A DNA stretch of 64,000 bases from an uncultured bacterium (GCA_905214245.1 CAJMLO010000001.1:62001-126000); one strand, 5' to 3'. Shown: positions 17,904 through 29,821, counted from the stretch's first letter. Program-made: numbers and translations. The notes: generated from the letters alone by a model not told the origin.

Positions 17904-19772
17904 TTATTTGTCTTTTTTTAGTTCAGCATATCTCTTAATTTTCATTGTAGTTGTTTTAACAAATTCATCCTTTTTTATTTCCAAATTTTTAATTGCTTTA
18001 TATGATGTAAGTTGCTTATTTACATCTTTTATTTTTTCCCAGATTATTTTATGAACTTCTTCATCAGAAAGATTTTTTCCATATTTTGCCTCTATTTCTT
18101 CATAATTCGGTATAACTCTTGCTGATATTATTAATTCCTTATCTTCTTTTTCATCTTTCTTACCATATACCATACATTCCTTTATTTCTGGTATATTTCC
18201 AAGCATAAGTTCTATTTCTTCTGGATAAATATTTTTACCATTTTGTGTAACAATAACATTTTTACATCTTCCTGTTATAAATAAGAAACCATCTTGATCA
18301 AGATATCCTATATCTCCTGATCTAAACCATCTTTCTCCATTTTCTTCGAAAATAGATTCTTCTGTTGCTTCTTCATCTTCGTAATATCCAAGCATTAATG
18401 TTTTACTTTTTATTAATACTTCACCTTCTCCATTTTCGTTAGGATTATCAATTTTAAGTTCTGCATCAACAACAGCCTTTCCTGCTGAGCCTATTTTTGT
18501 TTGAAAATCTGGTGTTAGAGCTGCAATTGGTGCAGTTTCTGTTAGTCCATATCCTTGAAGGAATGTAATTCCTATATCTTCAAGCCATTTACCAATTTTT
18601 GCATCAATTGGTGCTGCTGCAGAAACTATTATTCTTATTCTTCCACCTAAATTGTCATAAATTTCTGCAAATACCTTTCTCTTTATATCTACTCCAACTG
18701 CTTTTAAAGCATTTGTAACATGAATCATAGAATTAACTACGCCATCTTTTTTACTCTTTTTGATGTTTGCATTAATCTTTTTATATAAATTTTCTACTAA
18801 AAGTGGTACTGTTAGTAATGCTGTTGGATTTGTTTCTTTTAAATCTGGAACTATATATTTTAGACCTTGGCAAATGCTTACTGAAGCGCCCATTGCAAAT
18901 GGATATAAAAATCCGATTGATGATTCATATGTATGGTGAAGTGGTAATATTGACATTAGTCTATCATCTGGTCTTAGGTCAACATACGCTGATGCAGCAT
19001 TTATATTTTGTGCTAAATTTCTGTTACATAGCATAACACCTTTTGCATTTGAAGTTGTTCCTGATGTAAATAAAAGCACTTTAAATTCATCTGGATCAAT
19101 TTCTATTTTCATATAGCTGTCATCACCATTTTTTACTAATGTTTTACCTTCTTCTATTAAATGCTCAATTCCAACAAATCTATCTTCTAATGAACTATCA
19201 GAATTCATTTCAATAAAATATTTTACATCTGGCAAATTTGGTGCAACTCTTTTTATTACTTCTTCCTTCTTTTTAGAAAAAATAACTGCAGATGCTTTTG
19301 ACCTTTTAAGTACATTTTCTATTTCATTTTCTGGAAGTTCTTTATCAATTGGAACTGCAATGCCAACACCACAAAGCATTGTCATATATGCTGTATACCA
19401 ATAGTGTGTGTTTTCTCCAATTATTGCAATTCTTGTATCTTTTAGTCCAAGTTTTCTAATTAAAGCTGTTCCAAGTCCAATAACTTCATCTTTAAATTCA
19501 GAATATGTAGTCTCAATCCATTTTCCTTTATGGTCTGTTTTTTCAAGTAAAAATGTATTGTTTGCAAATTTTTCTGTACTATATTCAAAGGCTTCTTTTA
19601 TTGTATTATAATGAGTTCCTTCATAATTTTTGTGTTCCTTCTTTTTTTGATTTTCTTCAGCTTTTTTCACTGCTTCATAATCAACTTTTACTTCATCAAT
19701 TTCTGATATTTCTTTCATTTTGAATTTTGGAAATTTAAAATCTGGTATTTTAAAATCTTTTAATATTCTCAT
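17904..19772 (-). CDS. AMP-forming long-chain acyl-CoA synthetase family protein
   Basis: The 622-residue ANL enzyme has LFTSGTTSNAKG, GYGLTETAP, RSGDIGYLDQDGFLFITGRCKN and a C-terminal TTTMKIKRYAELKK. It differs from the 9339-11063 copy by a basic, Pro/Phe/Lys-rich N-terminal extension (DFKIPDFKFPKFKMKE) of about 60 residues that could bind membrane. It lies 13 bases after a TetR regulator and is probably under its control. It likely activates exogenous or recycled fatty acids. Substrate specificity cannot be read from the sequence. Confidence 0.88.
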   Translation of the reverse strand: MRILKDFKIPDFKFPKFKMKEISEIDEVKVDYEAVKKAEENQKKKEHKNYEGTHYNTIKEAFEYSTEKFANNTFLLEKTDHKGKWIETTYSEFKDEVIGLGTALIRKLGLKDTRIAIIGENTHYWYTAYMTMLCGVGIAVPIDKELPENEIENVLKRSKASAVIFSKKKEEVIKRVAPNLPDVKYFIEMNSDSSLEDRFVGIEHLIEEGKTLVKNGDDSYMKIEIDPDEFKVLLFTSGTTSNAKGVMLCNRNLAQNINAASAYVDLRPDDRLMSILPLHHTYESSIGFLYPFAMGASVSICQGLKYIVPDLKETNPTALLTVPLLVENLYKKINANIKKSKKDGVVNSMIHVTNALKAVGVDIKRKVFAEIYDNLGGRIRIIVSAAAPIDAKIGKWLEDIGITFLQGYGLTETAPIAALTPDFQTKIGSAGKAVVDAELKIDNPNENGEGEVLIKSKTLMLGYYEDEEATEESIFEENGERWFRSGDIGYLDQDGFLFITGRCKNVIVTQNGKNIYPEEIELMLGNIPEIKECMVYGKKDEKEDKELIISARVIPNYEEIEAKYGKNLSDEEVHKIIWEKIKDVNKQLTSYKAIKNLEIKKDEFVKTTTMKIKRYAELKKDK

Positions 19773-19785
19773 TGTAATTTCACTC

Positions 19786-20352
19786 CTATTTCATCATCTT
19801 TTTTAAAAAGGTATTATCAACTTCATAAAACAATTTTTGTACATCTATTTCACCTTCATGCCTCATTTTGTAAATAAAGCTTGATGATATAAATCCAAAA
19901 ATCCCTGATGCTAGTACATTACTATCAGCATCTACTATTTCGCCTTTTTCTTGCCCTTCCTTTACTATTTCCTCTATCATTTGTATATATTCAAAAACAT
20001 GCTTTTTGCATAATTGACTACGTTCGTCATTTCCCCAAATTTGGCTTAATATAATTGTCATAAAACTTTCATATTTAAAAAGTACCTTTATTTGTATTAA
20101 TACAATTGCTCTTATTTTATCTATCGAATTTTTTAAATTGTCTGTTTTTATACTAATACTGTTTTTAAGTAACTTTACGCCCTCCTCAACAAGGAACTCA
20201 AAAATTTCTTCCTTGCTAGAAAAGTGATAATAAAGCGTTCCTTTTGCCACACCAACTGTTGCTGTTATTTCTTCAATGCTTGTTGCATCATATCCTTTAT
20301 CTGCAAACAATTTCATTGAAGTTTCAAATATTTTTCTTTTGGTTTTGTTCAT
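19786..20352 (-). CDS. TetR/AcrR family transcriptional regulator
   Basis: The 188-residue protein has the TetR DNA-binding domain at residues 8-52 (SMKLFADKGYDATSIEEITATVGVAKGTLYYHFSSKEEIF split across helix 1-4), followed by an all-helical ligand domain. It is the first gene of an operon with an acyl-CoA synthetase, so its ligand may be a fatty acid or acyl-CoA, as for other TetR regulators of fatty-acid genes. It is divergent from the MreB-family gene. The start has AAAGGTGA upstream. The shared intergenic region (20353-20573) holds no further gene. Confidence 0.92.
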   Translation of the reverse strand: MNKTKRKIFETSMKLFADKGYDATSIEEITATVGVAKGTLYYHFSSKEEIFEFLVEEGVKLLKNSISIKTDNLKNSIDKIRAIVLIQIKVLFKYESFMTIILSQIWGNDERSQLCKKHVFEYIQMIEEIVKEGQEKGEIVDADSNVLASGIFGFISSSFIYKMRHEGEIDVQKLFYEVDNTFLKKMMK

Positions 20353-20573
20353 TTATTTCACCTTTTAAACATAATAATTCACGATTAATTATATAATTTA
20401 TTTTTAAATTATGCAAGATTTTTTTGCTAATTTGTACCGTTTGGTCTATTACTAAAATAGATTTTGCAAAATTGGGTTGATATTTTTTTAAACGTGTAAT
20501 ATAATTGTAACGAAATTGTAATAATAATGAAATAAAACTGTAATATATAATTTTATTGAAAGGAAGATGCAAA

Positions 20574-21578
20574 ATGTTTAAATGGGGACAAGATATAGGT
20601 ATAGACTTAGGAACTGCAACAGTTATAGCATATGTTAAAGGAAAAGGAATAGTACTTAGAGAACCATCTGTAGTTGCTGTAGATAATAACACTGGTGAGG
20701 TTTTGGCTGTTGGAAAGGAAGCAAGACGTATGCTTGGAAGAACCCCAGGAAATATTGTTGCAACAAGACCTCTTCGTGATGGAGTTATATCAAATTACAC
20801 AGTTACAGAAAAAATGCTTAAATACTTCATAAGCCATGTTTGTGGTAAGTTTGTATTTTCTCCACGAATTATGATTTGTATACCTTCAAGAGTAACAGAA
20901 GTTGAAAAAAAAGCTGTTATAGATGCAGCATCACAGGCAGGTGCTAGAAAAGTATATTTAATAGAAGAGCCAATCGCTGCTGCAATTGGAGCTGGAATTG
21001 ATATTTCTAAACCTTGCGGAAATATGGTTGTAGATATTGGCGGTGGAACAACTGATATAGCAGTTATTTCTCTTGGTGGTTCTGTTGTAAGTGAATCTTT
21101 AAAAGTTGCAGGAGATAAATTTGACGAAGCAATTGTTAAATATATCAAAAGAAAATATAATGTAATGATTGGAGAAAGAACTGCAGAAGATTTAAAAATT
21201 AATATCGGATGTGTTTACCCTAAAATACAAGATTCAGAAATGGATATTAGAGGAAGAGACTTAATTACTGGGCTTCCTAAAACTATAACTATTCATTCTA
21301 GTGAAATGCTTGAAGCACTGATTGAACCAGCTATGATGATTGTTGATTGTGTTCACACAGTTCTTGAAAAAACTCCACCGGAGCTTGCAGCTGATATAAG
21401 CGACAGAGGTATATATATGACAGGTGGCGGATGTTTAGTAGATGGGCTAGATAAATTAATAGAATCTAAAACTGGAATACATGTTATGATTGCAAATGAT
21501 GCAGTTTCATGTGTAGCTCTTGGTACTGGAAAAGCACTTGATAATCTTGACTCATTAGATGGAAAGAAAAAATATTAA
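20574..21578 (+). CDS. mreB: MreB/Mbl family cell-shape actin homologue
   Basis: The ATG at 20574 follows AAGGAAG and gives 334 residues, the normal MreB length. Actin-fold motifs are present: DIGIDLGTATVIAYVKGKG (phosphate 1), VVDIGGGTTDIAV (phosphate 2) and GIYMTGGGCLVDGL (adenosine). MreB filaments guide lateral wall synthesis and rod shape. No mreC or mreD follows, so this is likely a paralogue of the Mbl or MreBH kind. It is a single-gene unit with a strong terminator. Confidence 0.93.
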   Translation: MFKWGQDIGIDLGTATVIAYVKGKGIVLREPSVVAVDNNTGEVLAVGKEARRMLGRTPGNIVATRPLRDGVISNYTVTEKMLKYFISHVCGKFVFSPRIMICIPSRVTEVEKKAVIDAASQAGARKVYLIEEPIAAAIGAGIDISKPCGNMVVDIGGGTTDIAVISLGGSVVSESLKVAGDKFDEAIVKYIKRKYNVMIGERTAEDLKINIGCVYPKIQDSEMDIRGRDLITGLPKTITIHSSEMLEALIEPAMMIVDCVHTVLEKTPPELAADISDRGIYMTGGGCLVDGLDKLIESKTGIHVMIANDAVSCVALGTGKALDNLDSLDGKKKY

Positions 21579-21590
21579 TTATTCTTACAA

Positions 21591-21620
21591 AAAAACGGAA
21601 ATTTTAAAATTTCCGTTTTT
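21591..21620 (+). terminator. terminator after the MreB-family gene
   Basis: Perfect 15+15 inverted repeat AAAAACGGAAATTTT/AAAATTTCCGTTTTT; bidirectional for the convergent gene at 21628. Confidence 0.9.
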
Positions 21621-21627
21621 CTTTGTA

Positions 21628-22053
21628 TTATTTTGTATTAGAAATTGTTACTACAAATCTTTCTACATTAGGATATTTGAACTTAGCCTCATATGTTTTT
21701 TCCTCTCCTGCATCAAGAGTACCTATTTCAACATATTCTTTTCCTATTTCTACATTATTTTTTGTATAAAAATCAAACTCAATATATTTTCCCTTTATTT
21801 CTGCATCAGTATTATTTTTTACAGTTCCTTTTATATATCCATTTGCATTAGTTTGTTTTGCTTCCTGTACCGTAATAGCTGGGCTTTTTGCCTTTATTTC
21901 ATATGACTCAATTGGTCTATAAAAAGACTTAACACATACAGCTGTTGCGACTGCACAAAAAACGACTAATAAAACTGACCATAAAATCCATCTTTTAAGA
22001 TTTGTTGTTTGCACTCTTGTATTTGCAAACCAAATTTCATTATAGTCTCCCAT
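21628..22053 (-). CDS. membrane-anchored protein with FxLYD-like domain
   Basis: The ATG at 22053 is chosen because GGAGG lies five bases upstream; it gives 141 residues. A short cytoplasmic N-terminus is followed by one membrane segment (about 20-41) and an extracytoplasmic beta-sandwich resembling the FxLYD family (GYIKGTVKNNTDAEIKGKYIEFDFYTKNN, DAGEEKTYEAKF split by strands). Such domains occur in surface and envelope proteins of Firmicutes; function is unknown. It follows lexA by 15 bases and is probably cotranscribed with it. Confidence 0.75.
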   Translation of the reverse strand: MGDYNEIWFANTRVQTTNLKRWILWSVLLVVFCAVATAVCVKSFYRPIESYEIKAKSPAITVQEAKQTNANGYIKGTVKNNTDAEIKGKYIEFDFYTKNNVEIGKEYVEIGTLDAGEEKTYEAKFKYPNVERFVVTISNTK

Positions 22054-22068
22054 AACATCCTCCATAAA

Positions 22069-22737
22069 TTACATTTTTCTAAATACTCCTATTACCTTGC
22101 CTAGTATCTCACAGTTTGGAACGATTATTGGATCCATTGTACTATTTTCAGGTTGTAATCTTATGTAATCTTTTTCTTTGTAAAATGTTTTTACTGTTGC
22201 TTCATCTTCAATTAATGCAACAACAATTTCACCATTTTCTGCTGTATTTTGTTTTCTAACTAAAATATAATCTCCACTTAAAATACCAGCTTCAATCATA
22301 CTTTCTCCTCTTACAGTAAGCATAAAGCTTTCACTGTTTCCAACAAAATCAATAGGAATAGGAAATGTATCTGTAACATTTTCCACTGCAAGAATTGGTT
22401 CTCCTGCTGTAATTTTTCCAATAACAGGAACTTCTACCATCTCTCTACTTGCATAAAAATCTTTTGATTCTTTTCTTTTCTTTTTAGCTACATTTTCCCC
22501 ATTTTCATCTTTGATTAATTTTAGAGTTCTACCCTTTTGATTTTCTTTTCTTATATATCCTTTTTCCTCTAATCTTTTAAGATATCCATGTACTGTTGCA
22601 GTTGAACTTAAACCTACAGCTTTTCCAATTTCTCTAACTGATGGTGGATATCCTTCTTTTTCTATTTGTTTTGCAATAAATTTTAATATTGATTTTTCTC
22701 TTTTGTTTAGTCCGTCCTTTAATATTTTATGTTTCAA
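22069..22737 (-). CDS. lexA: SOS repressor LexA
   Basis: LexA (222 aa) has the winged helix at residues 10-65 ([26 protein letters not shown]) and the S24 self-cleavage domain: cleavage site Ala111-Gly112 (KITAGEP), catalytic Ser146 (RGESM) and Lys183 (TVKTF). The linker is longer and more basic than usual (AKKKRKESK). RecA filaments trigger its autocleavage after DNA damage. I see no typical GAAC-N4-GTTC operator in the upstream region, so its own regulation is unclear. Confidence 0.96.
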   Translation of the reverse strand: MKHKILKDGLNKREKSILKFIAKQIEKEGYPPSVREIGKAVGLSSTATVHGYLKRLEEKGYIRKENQKGRTLKLIKDENGENVAKKKRKESKDFYASREMVEVPVIGKITAGEPILAVENVTDTFPIPIDFVGNSESFMLTVRGESMIEAGILSGDYILVRKQNTAENGEIVVALIEDEATVKTFYKEKDYIRLQPENSTMDPIIVPNCEILGKVIGVFRKM

Positions 22738-22771
22738 AAAACATCACTCCTATTTCCCTCTATTTGGTCAT

Positions 22772-22800
22772 ATCATATCACACAAACAAAAAAATGTCAA
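22772..22800 (-). promoter_or_regulatory. lexA promoter
   Basis: On the minus strand TTGACA (22795-22800), 17-base spacer, TATGAT (22772-22777). The -35 box lies in the downstream arm of the obg terminator. Confidence 0.75.
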
Positions 22801-22820
22801 ACAAATTTTTGACATTTTTT
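22789..22820 (-). terminator. terminator of obg, overlapping the lexA promoter
   Basis: A 13-bp stem AAAAAATGTCAAA (22789-22801) with TTTGACATTTTTT (22808-22820), after the obg stop at 22839. Confidence 0.8.
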
Positions 22821-22838
22821 GTGTTGGATTATCAAAAT

Positions 22839-25128
<2,290 letters not shown>

Positions 25129-25137
25129 AGCTTCCTC

Positions 25138-25971
25138 CTATTTTCTCTTTGCAAGTAATGTTACAAAGTAAATTGTTCCTGATATTAGTACTATCATAGG
25201 TCCTGCGCCTATATTAAAGTAATATGAAATTATTAGTCCTGCTATTCCAGAAAACATTGAAATTATTATTGCAAACAAATGATATGTTCTCATATTTTTT
25301 GTAATATTTCTACTTGATGCTGCAGGTAATATAAGTAATGAATTTATTAATAAAATTCCTACCCATCTTATTGAAATCATTACCATTATTGCAATAAGTA
25401 CAACAAAAATATTGTCTATTTTTTTTACATTTATTCCTTTACTTTTTGCAAGTGTACTATTTATACTAATTACATTTAATTTGTTAAATGTAAAATACCA
25501 AAATGCTATAACTGCTATTGTTGCAATAAAAGCATATAAAATTTCAGAATTTGAAATACTTAAAATATCTCCAACTAAATAACTTGAATATTTGTTAAAA
25601 TTACCACTTTGTGCAAGTATTGCAAGTCCTAAAGCAATTGCAATTGACGAAAATACACTTATAATTGTATCTGCTCCATATGTTGTTTTGTTTTTAACAT
25701 AATTTAATAAAAGTGCAAATATTATTGCAAATATTATCATTCCAATATTTATATTTGTTATTCCAAGTACCATTCCAATTGCAATTCCTGTTAATGCAGA
25801 ATGACCTAGCGCATCTGAAAAAAACGCCATCTTATTATTAACTATCATTGTACCAAGTATCGCAAACGCAGGTGTTATAAGAAGTATAGCAACTAATGCA
25901 TTTTGCATAAATGGATAACTTATAAATTCAAATGGTATTACTTTCTGTAAAATGCTACCTATTAATTCCAT
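25138..25971 (-). CDS. znuB: zinc/manganese ABC transporter permease
   Basis: The ATG at 25971 is supported by TTGGAGG; it gives 277 residues. The protein has about eight hydrophobic segments and the ABC-3 family signature (FFSDALGHSALTGIAIG). It is the membrane channel of the importer encoded with znuC and znuA upstream. The metal is most likely zinc, but manganese transporters of the same family cannot be excluded. Confidence 0.92.
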   Translation of the reverse strand: MELIGSILQKVIPFEFISYPFMQNALVAILLITPAFAILGTMIVNNKMAFFSDALGHSALTGIAIGMVLGITNINIGMIIFAIIFALLLNYVKNKTTYGADTIISVFSSIAIALGLAILAQSGNFNKYSSYLVGDILSISNSEILYAFIATIAVIAFWYFTFNKLNVISINSTLAKSKGINVKKIDNIFVVLIAIMVMISIRWVGILLINSLLILPAASSRNITKNMRTYHLFAIIISMFSGIAGLIISYYFNIGAGPMIVLISGTIYFVTLLAKRK

Positions 25972-25984
25972 CTTTTCCTCCAAT

Positions 25985-26716
25985 TTATTTTTGTAATTGA
26001 CCAAATCTATTTTTAAATTCTAAGCTATTAAATACTTGCTCTGGTTCTCCTTCTTTTATTACCTCTTTATCAAGTAATATAATTTTATCAGCATACTGTC
26101 TTGCAAGTTCTAAATCATGTGAAACCATTATAATTGACATGTCGTACTCACTCTTAAGTCTGCTAATTGTCTCATAAAATTCTCTCGTTCCATTTTCATC
26201 TATTCCAGAAACTGGTTCATCTAAAATAAGTAAATTGGGAATTGGCTTTGTCGCAATACTAATTAATACACGTTGAAGCTCTCCACCAGATAAATCCCCT
26301 ATACTTTTATCAATTAATTTTTCTGCTCCAAATTTTCTTAAATGTTCTATTATTTCTTTTTCTATCTTTTTATCTTTTTTTAGCCAAACTGGTACATGGC
26401 AAATACATGAAGCAAACATATCATACACAGTTGTAGGCATATGTCTTTCTATATTTATACTTTGAGGCACATAACCTATTTTTATTCTTTTCGTTAAATT
26501 ATCTTTTTTATCTACAAAAGTAATTTTCCCAGTGTGTGGAATTTCTCCAAGTATTGCTTTTAAAAGTGTACTCTTACCTGCGCCATTTCGACCTATAATA
26601 ACTGCAAGTTCACCACAATGAACATGAATATTTACATTTTTTAATATTACATCTTTTCCAAACTTTACGCCTATGTTGTTAATTTTTGTGCAGTGAAGTC
26701 CACATACTTTTTCCAT
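25985..26716 (-). CDS. znuC: zinc/manganese ABC transporter ATPase
   Basis: The 243-residue ATPase has Walker A GRNGAGKST (about 40-48), signature LSGGELQRV, Walker B LLILDEP and the H-loop SHDLE. It powers the import system with the ZnuB-type permease 13 bases downstream and the binding protein 20 bases upstream. An N-terminal GLHCTKINN with a Cys and His is slightly unusual. Confidence 0.94.
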   Translation of the reverse strand: MEKVCGLHCTKINNIGVKFGKDVILKNVNIHVHCGELAVIIGRNGAGKSTLLKAILGEIPHTGKITFVDKKDNLTKRIKIGYVPQSINIERHMPTTVYDMFASCICHVPVWLKKDKKIEKEIIEHLRKFGAEKLIDKSIGDLSGGELQRVLISIATKPIPNLLILDEPVSGIDENGTREFYETISRLKSEYDMSIIMVSHDLELARQYADKIILLDKEVIKEGEPEQVFNSLEFKNRFGQLQK

Positions 26717-26736
26717 ATATTACTGTTTCCTTTCTT

Positions 26737-27636
26737 TTATTTTGCTTTTAATATTTCTAAATTTTGTTTCATTGCATTTATATACGCATCTTTGTCTAAA
26801 CTACCTGTTGTAGCAGAATCAAGTACAAAAATATTTGCCCCTGTTTCTTTTGAAATTGTCTTAGCTGTTCTTGTATCTTCATCAATATCAACTAAAATTA
26901 TTTTTCCATTTGAGGATTTCATCTCATCAATTACATTCTTTAGAGTTTCTCCTGAAAGAGCTGTTTCTTCATGTGATGTATGTATTAGTTTTAAATTGAG
27001 TCCAATTTCCTTTGCAAAATATGCAAAATTTTCATTTAATGTTACTGCTTTTTCTCCTTTTAAGTCCAATTCCTCTTCATATTCTTTTTTTAGATTTTCT
27101 AATTTTTCAACATATTTATTACAATTTTTTTCATAGATATCAGCATTTTCCGGATTTTTTTCTTTTAAAGCATTTGTTATATTCTTTACCTGCTGAATAT
27201 TTTTTGATATGCTTGTCCATATATGAGGATTTGTTTCATCTTCGCCCTCATCTTCTATTAAATCACTCATTTGACTACTTGAATCAATTATTTCAAGATT
27301 CGGCTTGCTCTCAACTATTTTATTAAAACTATCTTCAAGTCCTAATCCATTTTCTATAAATACATTTGCTTTTTCTATCTTTTTCATATCAGATGTTGTT
27401 AATGTATAATTATGAACACATCCAGTATTTGCTTCTGTCATATTATCAAGTGTAACATTTTTAGCACCATCTACAATATTTGCTGTCATAACATATATAG
27501 GATAAAAAGATGTTACAATTTTAAAATTATCATCTTCTTTAATCTCTTTGTTTTTTCTTGTATATGCTACAATAATTCCAGCCATTATGCTAAGTACCAT
27601 AATAGCTATTACGATATATTTTATATATTTTTTCAA
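26737..27636 (-). CDS. znuA: zinc/manganese ABC transporter substrate-binding protein
   Basis: The start is TTG at 27636, eight bases after GGGAGGA; an ATG nearby is out of frame. The 299-residue protein has an N-terminal hydrophobic segment (5-25) and the cluster A-I binding fold. Candidate metal ligands are His in GCVHNYTLT, His in NPHIW, His in IHTSHEET, and Asp in VDIDEDTRT. There is no lipobox Cys, so it seems held by an uncleaved N-terminal anchor rather than a lipid. The short acidic EDEGEDE loop precedes NPHIW, where ZnuA proteins often have a His-rich loop. Confidence 0.9.
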   Translation of the reverse strand: MKKYIKYIVIAIMVLSIMAGIIVAYTRKNKEIKEDDNFKIVTSFYPIYVMTANIVDGAKNVTLDNMTEANTGCVHNYTLTTSDMKKIEKANVFIENGLGLEDSFNKIVESKPNLEIIDSSSQMSDLIEDEGEDETNPHIWTSISKNIQQVKNITNALKEKNPENADIYEKNCNKYVEKLENLKKEYEEELDLKGEKAVTLNENFAYFAKEIGLNLKLIHTSHEETALSGETLKNVIDEMKSSNGKIILVDIDEDTRTAKTISKETGANIFVLDSATTGSLDKDAYINAMKQNLEILKAK

Positions 27637-27696
27637 ATCTCATTTCCTCCCATTTGTACATATATAATGATACCATTTTTTGCCTTTATTTTCAAG

Positions 27697-28551
27697 CTAT
27701 TTCAAAATTTGTTTTATTTCTTCCAAATTCTCTATCACAGCATTATATCCATACTCAAAACATTTATCTAAATTTTCCATTTCTAAAAGTCCTGTTTTAT
27801 CTGTTTTAACATTTAAAATATAATCACTTTTTTCTAAATTCGACTCTGCAATTTTGCTTCCCATTATATCAATTGTTTTCATAACAATATCCATAACATT
27901 ACTATCCTCGTTTATCTCATCACTGTCAAATTTTACAGCAATAACTTTATCAGCACCTTGTCTTTTTACTTCCTCAACAGGAACATTATCAAGAGCTCCT
28001 CCATCCATAAATGCATGCTTTTGAACACTGCACAAATCAAAAACAGCTGGAAAGCTACTGCTTGCCCTCACTGCTTTTCCTATGCTTATATCATTTATAT
28101 ATTCTATAGATTCATTTCTTTTTTGTGGTATTTTATTTGTAAAAATGTATTCCTTTGATTCCATAATATCAACCGATGGAATTACAAGTGGCATCTTAAT
28201 TTGTTTTATATTATCTACACCTTTTTGTTTTGCAATATTATCATATAGTTCCTCTATATTTTTTCCATTTCTAAAGCCTTTTATTGTTTTTTCCTTTCTT
28301 CCAATAAAAGTTTTTATTCCAGATATAATTGGAAAAGTGTTGCTTCCAATTATTTTTCTTGCATTTTTTCTGAAAAGCATATATATTTCTTCAGGAGAAT
28401 ACCCCATAGCATACAAACTTGCAACCATACTACCTGCACTTGTACCACCAATCACATCAACATTTATTCCATTATTTTTTAATGCTTGCAATACTCCCGC
28501 ATGTGCTATTCCTCTAATTCCACCACCGGACAAAGCTATCCCTAGTTTCAT
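27697..28551 (-). CDS. patatin-like phospholipase (RssA family)
   Basis: The 284-residue protein has the full patatin machinery: oxyanion loop GGGIRG (9-14), nucleophile Ser38 in GTSAG, and Asp183 in DGGALDN. It should hydrolyse acyl esters of lipids. It has no signal peptide and is probably cytoplasmic or peripheral. It is a single-gene unit between the zinc transporter and the rpsF operon. The start has AGGGAGTGG upstream. Confidence 0.93.
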   Translation of the reverse strand: MKLGIALSGGGIRGIAHAGVLQALKNNGINVDVIGGTSAGSMVASLYAMGYSPEEIYMLFRKNARKIIGSNTFPIISGIKTFIGRKEKTIKGFRNGKNIEELYDNIAKQKGVDNIKQIKMPLVIPSVDIMESKEYIFTNKIPQKRNESIEYINDISIGKAVRASSSFPAVFDLCSVQKHAFMDGGALDNVPVEEVKRQGADKVIAVKFDSDEINEDSNVMDIVMKTIDIMGSKIAESNLEKSDYILNVKTDKTGLLEMENLDKCFEYGYNAVIENLEEIKQILK

Positions 28552-28648
28552 TTATACCACTCCCTGTAATTTATTATATGAACATTATTAGCAGTTTGTA
28601 TAAATTTTAATCATAGCATAAAAGAAAATTATAGCATATTTTTAGCAC

Positions 28649-28698
28649 AAAAGAACTCAAATTATTAAACTAATTTGTCTAATAATTTGAGTTCTTTT
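28649..28698 (-). terminator. terminator of the rpsF-ssb-rpsR operon
   Basis: A 19-bp perfect stem (28649-28667 with 28680-28698, core AACTCAAATTATTA) with T-rich tail on both sides. Confidence 0.92.
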
Positions 28699-28713
28699 TA
28701 TTAAAATTCATTA

Positions 28714-28995
28714 CTATTCAGCTGTGTATGGAAGTATAGCAATTTGTCTTGCTCTTTTTACTGTTAAAGTAATATCTCTTTGATGTTTTGCACAAGCACC
28801 TGTTGCTCTTCTTGGAAGTATTTTTCCTTTATCATTAATGAATTTTCTTAATTGATCAGCATTTTTATAATCTAAAACAAGATTCTTGTCTGCACATAAT
28901 GGGCAAACTTTTTTTCTCATTTTTCTGAATTTTGGATTATAATCATCTTGATTATTGTTTCTATTATTTCTTTTATTTTTCTTATTATCTGCCAT
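28714..28995 (-). CDS. rpsR: 30S ribosomal protein S18
   Basis: The 93-residue S18 has a basic Asn/Arg/Lys-rich N-terminus and the family core [26 protein letters not shown]. It belongs to the Cys-containing (zinc-binding) form: CPLC at 32-35 and a later Cys/His (GACAKH). It pairs with S6, encoded in the same operon. The start follows AAGGGGG. Confidence 0.98.
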   Translation of the reverse strand: MADNKKNKRNNRNNNQDDYNPKFRKMRKKVCPLCADKNLVLDYKNADQLRKFINDKGKILPRRATGACAKHQRDITLTVKRARQIAILPYTAE

Positions 28996-29042
28996 TATCG
29001 TTTTCCCCCTTTCTTGAATACATGTATATCTCTTTTACCATT

Positions 29043-29471
29043 TTAGAATGGTAAATCATCTCCTGAAGATATTTCAAAGTCAGAATTTTGTGTGTTTGCA
29101 GATGGCATTGCACCAAATGTAGCATCAAAGTTTCCACTTGATTCTCCATCTCTTCTTCCTTCTGCAAAATATGCTTCTTCAGCAACAACTTCTGTTACAT
29201 AGTGTTTTTGACCTTGGTCATCATCCCATGTTCTTGTTTGAATTCTTCCTACAATTCCAACTTGTTGTCCTTTTTTGAAATATTTGCTACAAAATTCTCC
29301 CAGTTTTCCCCAAGCAACAATATTAATAAAATCTGCTTGTCTTTCTTCTCCTTGTCTTACAAATCTTCTATTAACAGCCAAAGAAAATGAAGCAACTAAT
29401 GTATTGCTTGTTTGAGTATATCTTACCTCTGGATCTCTTGTTAATCTTCCCATTAGAATTACTTTGTTCAT
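29043..29471 (-). CDS. ssb: single-stranded DNA-binding protein
   Basis: The 142-residue SSB has the OB fold (MNKVILMGRLTRDPEVRYT to about residue 110) and the acidic C-terminal tip DDLPF that binds partner proteins. It lies between rpsF and rpsR, the conserved Firmicutes order. Confidence 0.98.
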   Translation of the reverse strand: MNKVILMGRLTRDPEVRYTQTSNTLVASFSLAVNRRFVRQGEERQADFINIVAWGKLGEFCSKYFKKGQQVGIVGRIQTRTWDDDQGQKHYVTEVVAEEAYFAEGRRDGESSGNFDATFGAMPSANTQNSDFEISSGDDLPF

Positions 29472-29514
29472 ATTTAAACTACCATCCTTTCTATATTAAA
29501 AAGGCCCCCTAAAA

Positions 29515-29793
29515 TTATTTTTTTATTACGATAAATTTGATAACTTCATCTGTAATTCTATAATTTCTCTCTAATTCTTTGATTAGACTTGGGTTTGCTT
29601 CAAAGTCAAATACAACATAGTATCCTTCTTTGTTCTTAGCGATTTCGTAAGCTAATTTCTTTTTACCTACTTCATCAACTTTTTCAACTTTACCATCATT
29701 ATTAATCAATGCTGTAAATCTCTCGATTAAACCTTTTATGATTTCCTCGCTAGAATTTGGATTAATAATGATAACACTCTCGTACTTATTCAT
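29515..29793 (-). CDS. rpsF: 30S ribosomal protein S6
   Basis: The 92-residue S6 opens MNKYESVIIINPN and has the family word KKLAYEIAKNKEGYYVVFDF. It begins behind a strong AAGGAGGTG. It forms the S6-S18 pair on the 30S platform. The leader contains a 7-bp hairpin at 29822-29842; I could not recognise the S6:S18 autoregulatory motif with confidence. Confidence 0.98.
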   Translation of the reverse strand: MNKYESVIIINPNSSEEIIKGLIERFTALINNDGKVEKVDEVGKKKLAYEIAKNKEGYYVVFDFEANPSLIKELERNYRITDEVIKFIVIKK

Positions 29794-29821
29794 TATTTTT
29801 TCACCTCCTTGTGGATATATA

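Noticed and set aside
20324..20692. Minus-strand frame spanning the tetR-mreB gap
   Set aside because: It is antisense to the start of the MreB-family gene and overlaps the TetR start; no ribosome site or family similarity.
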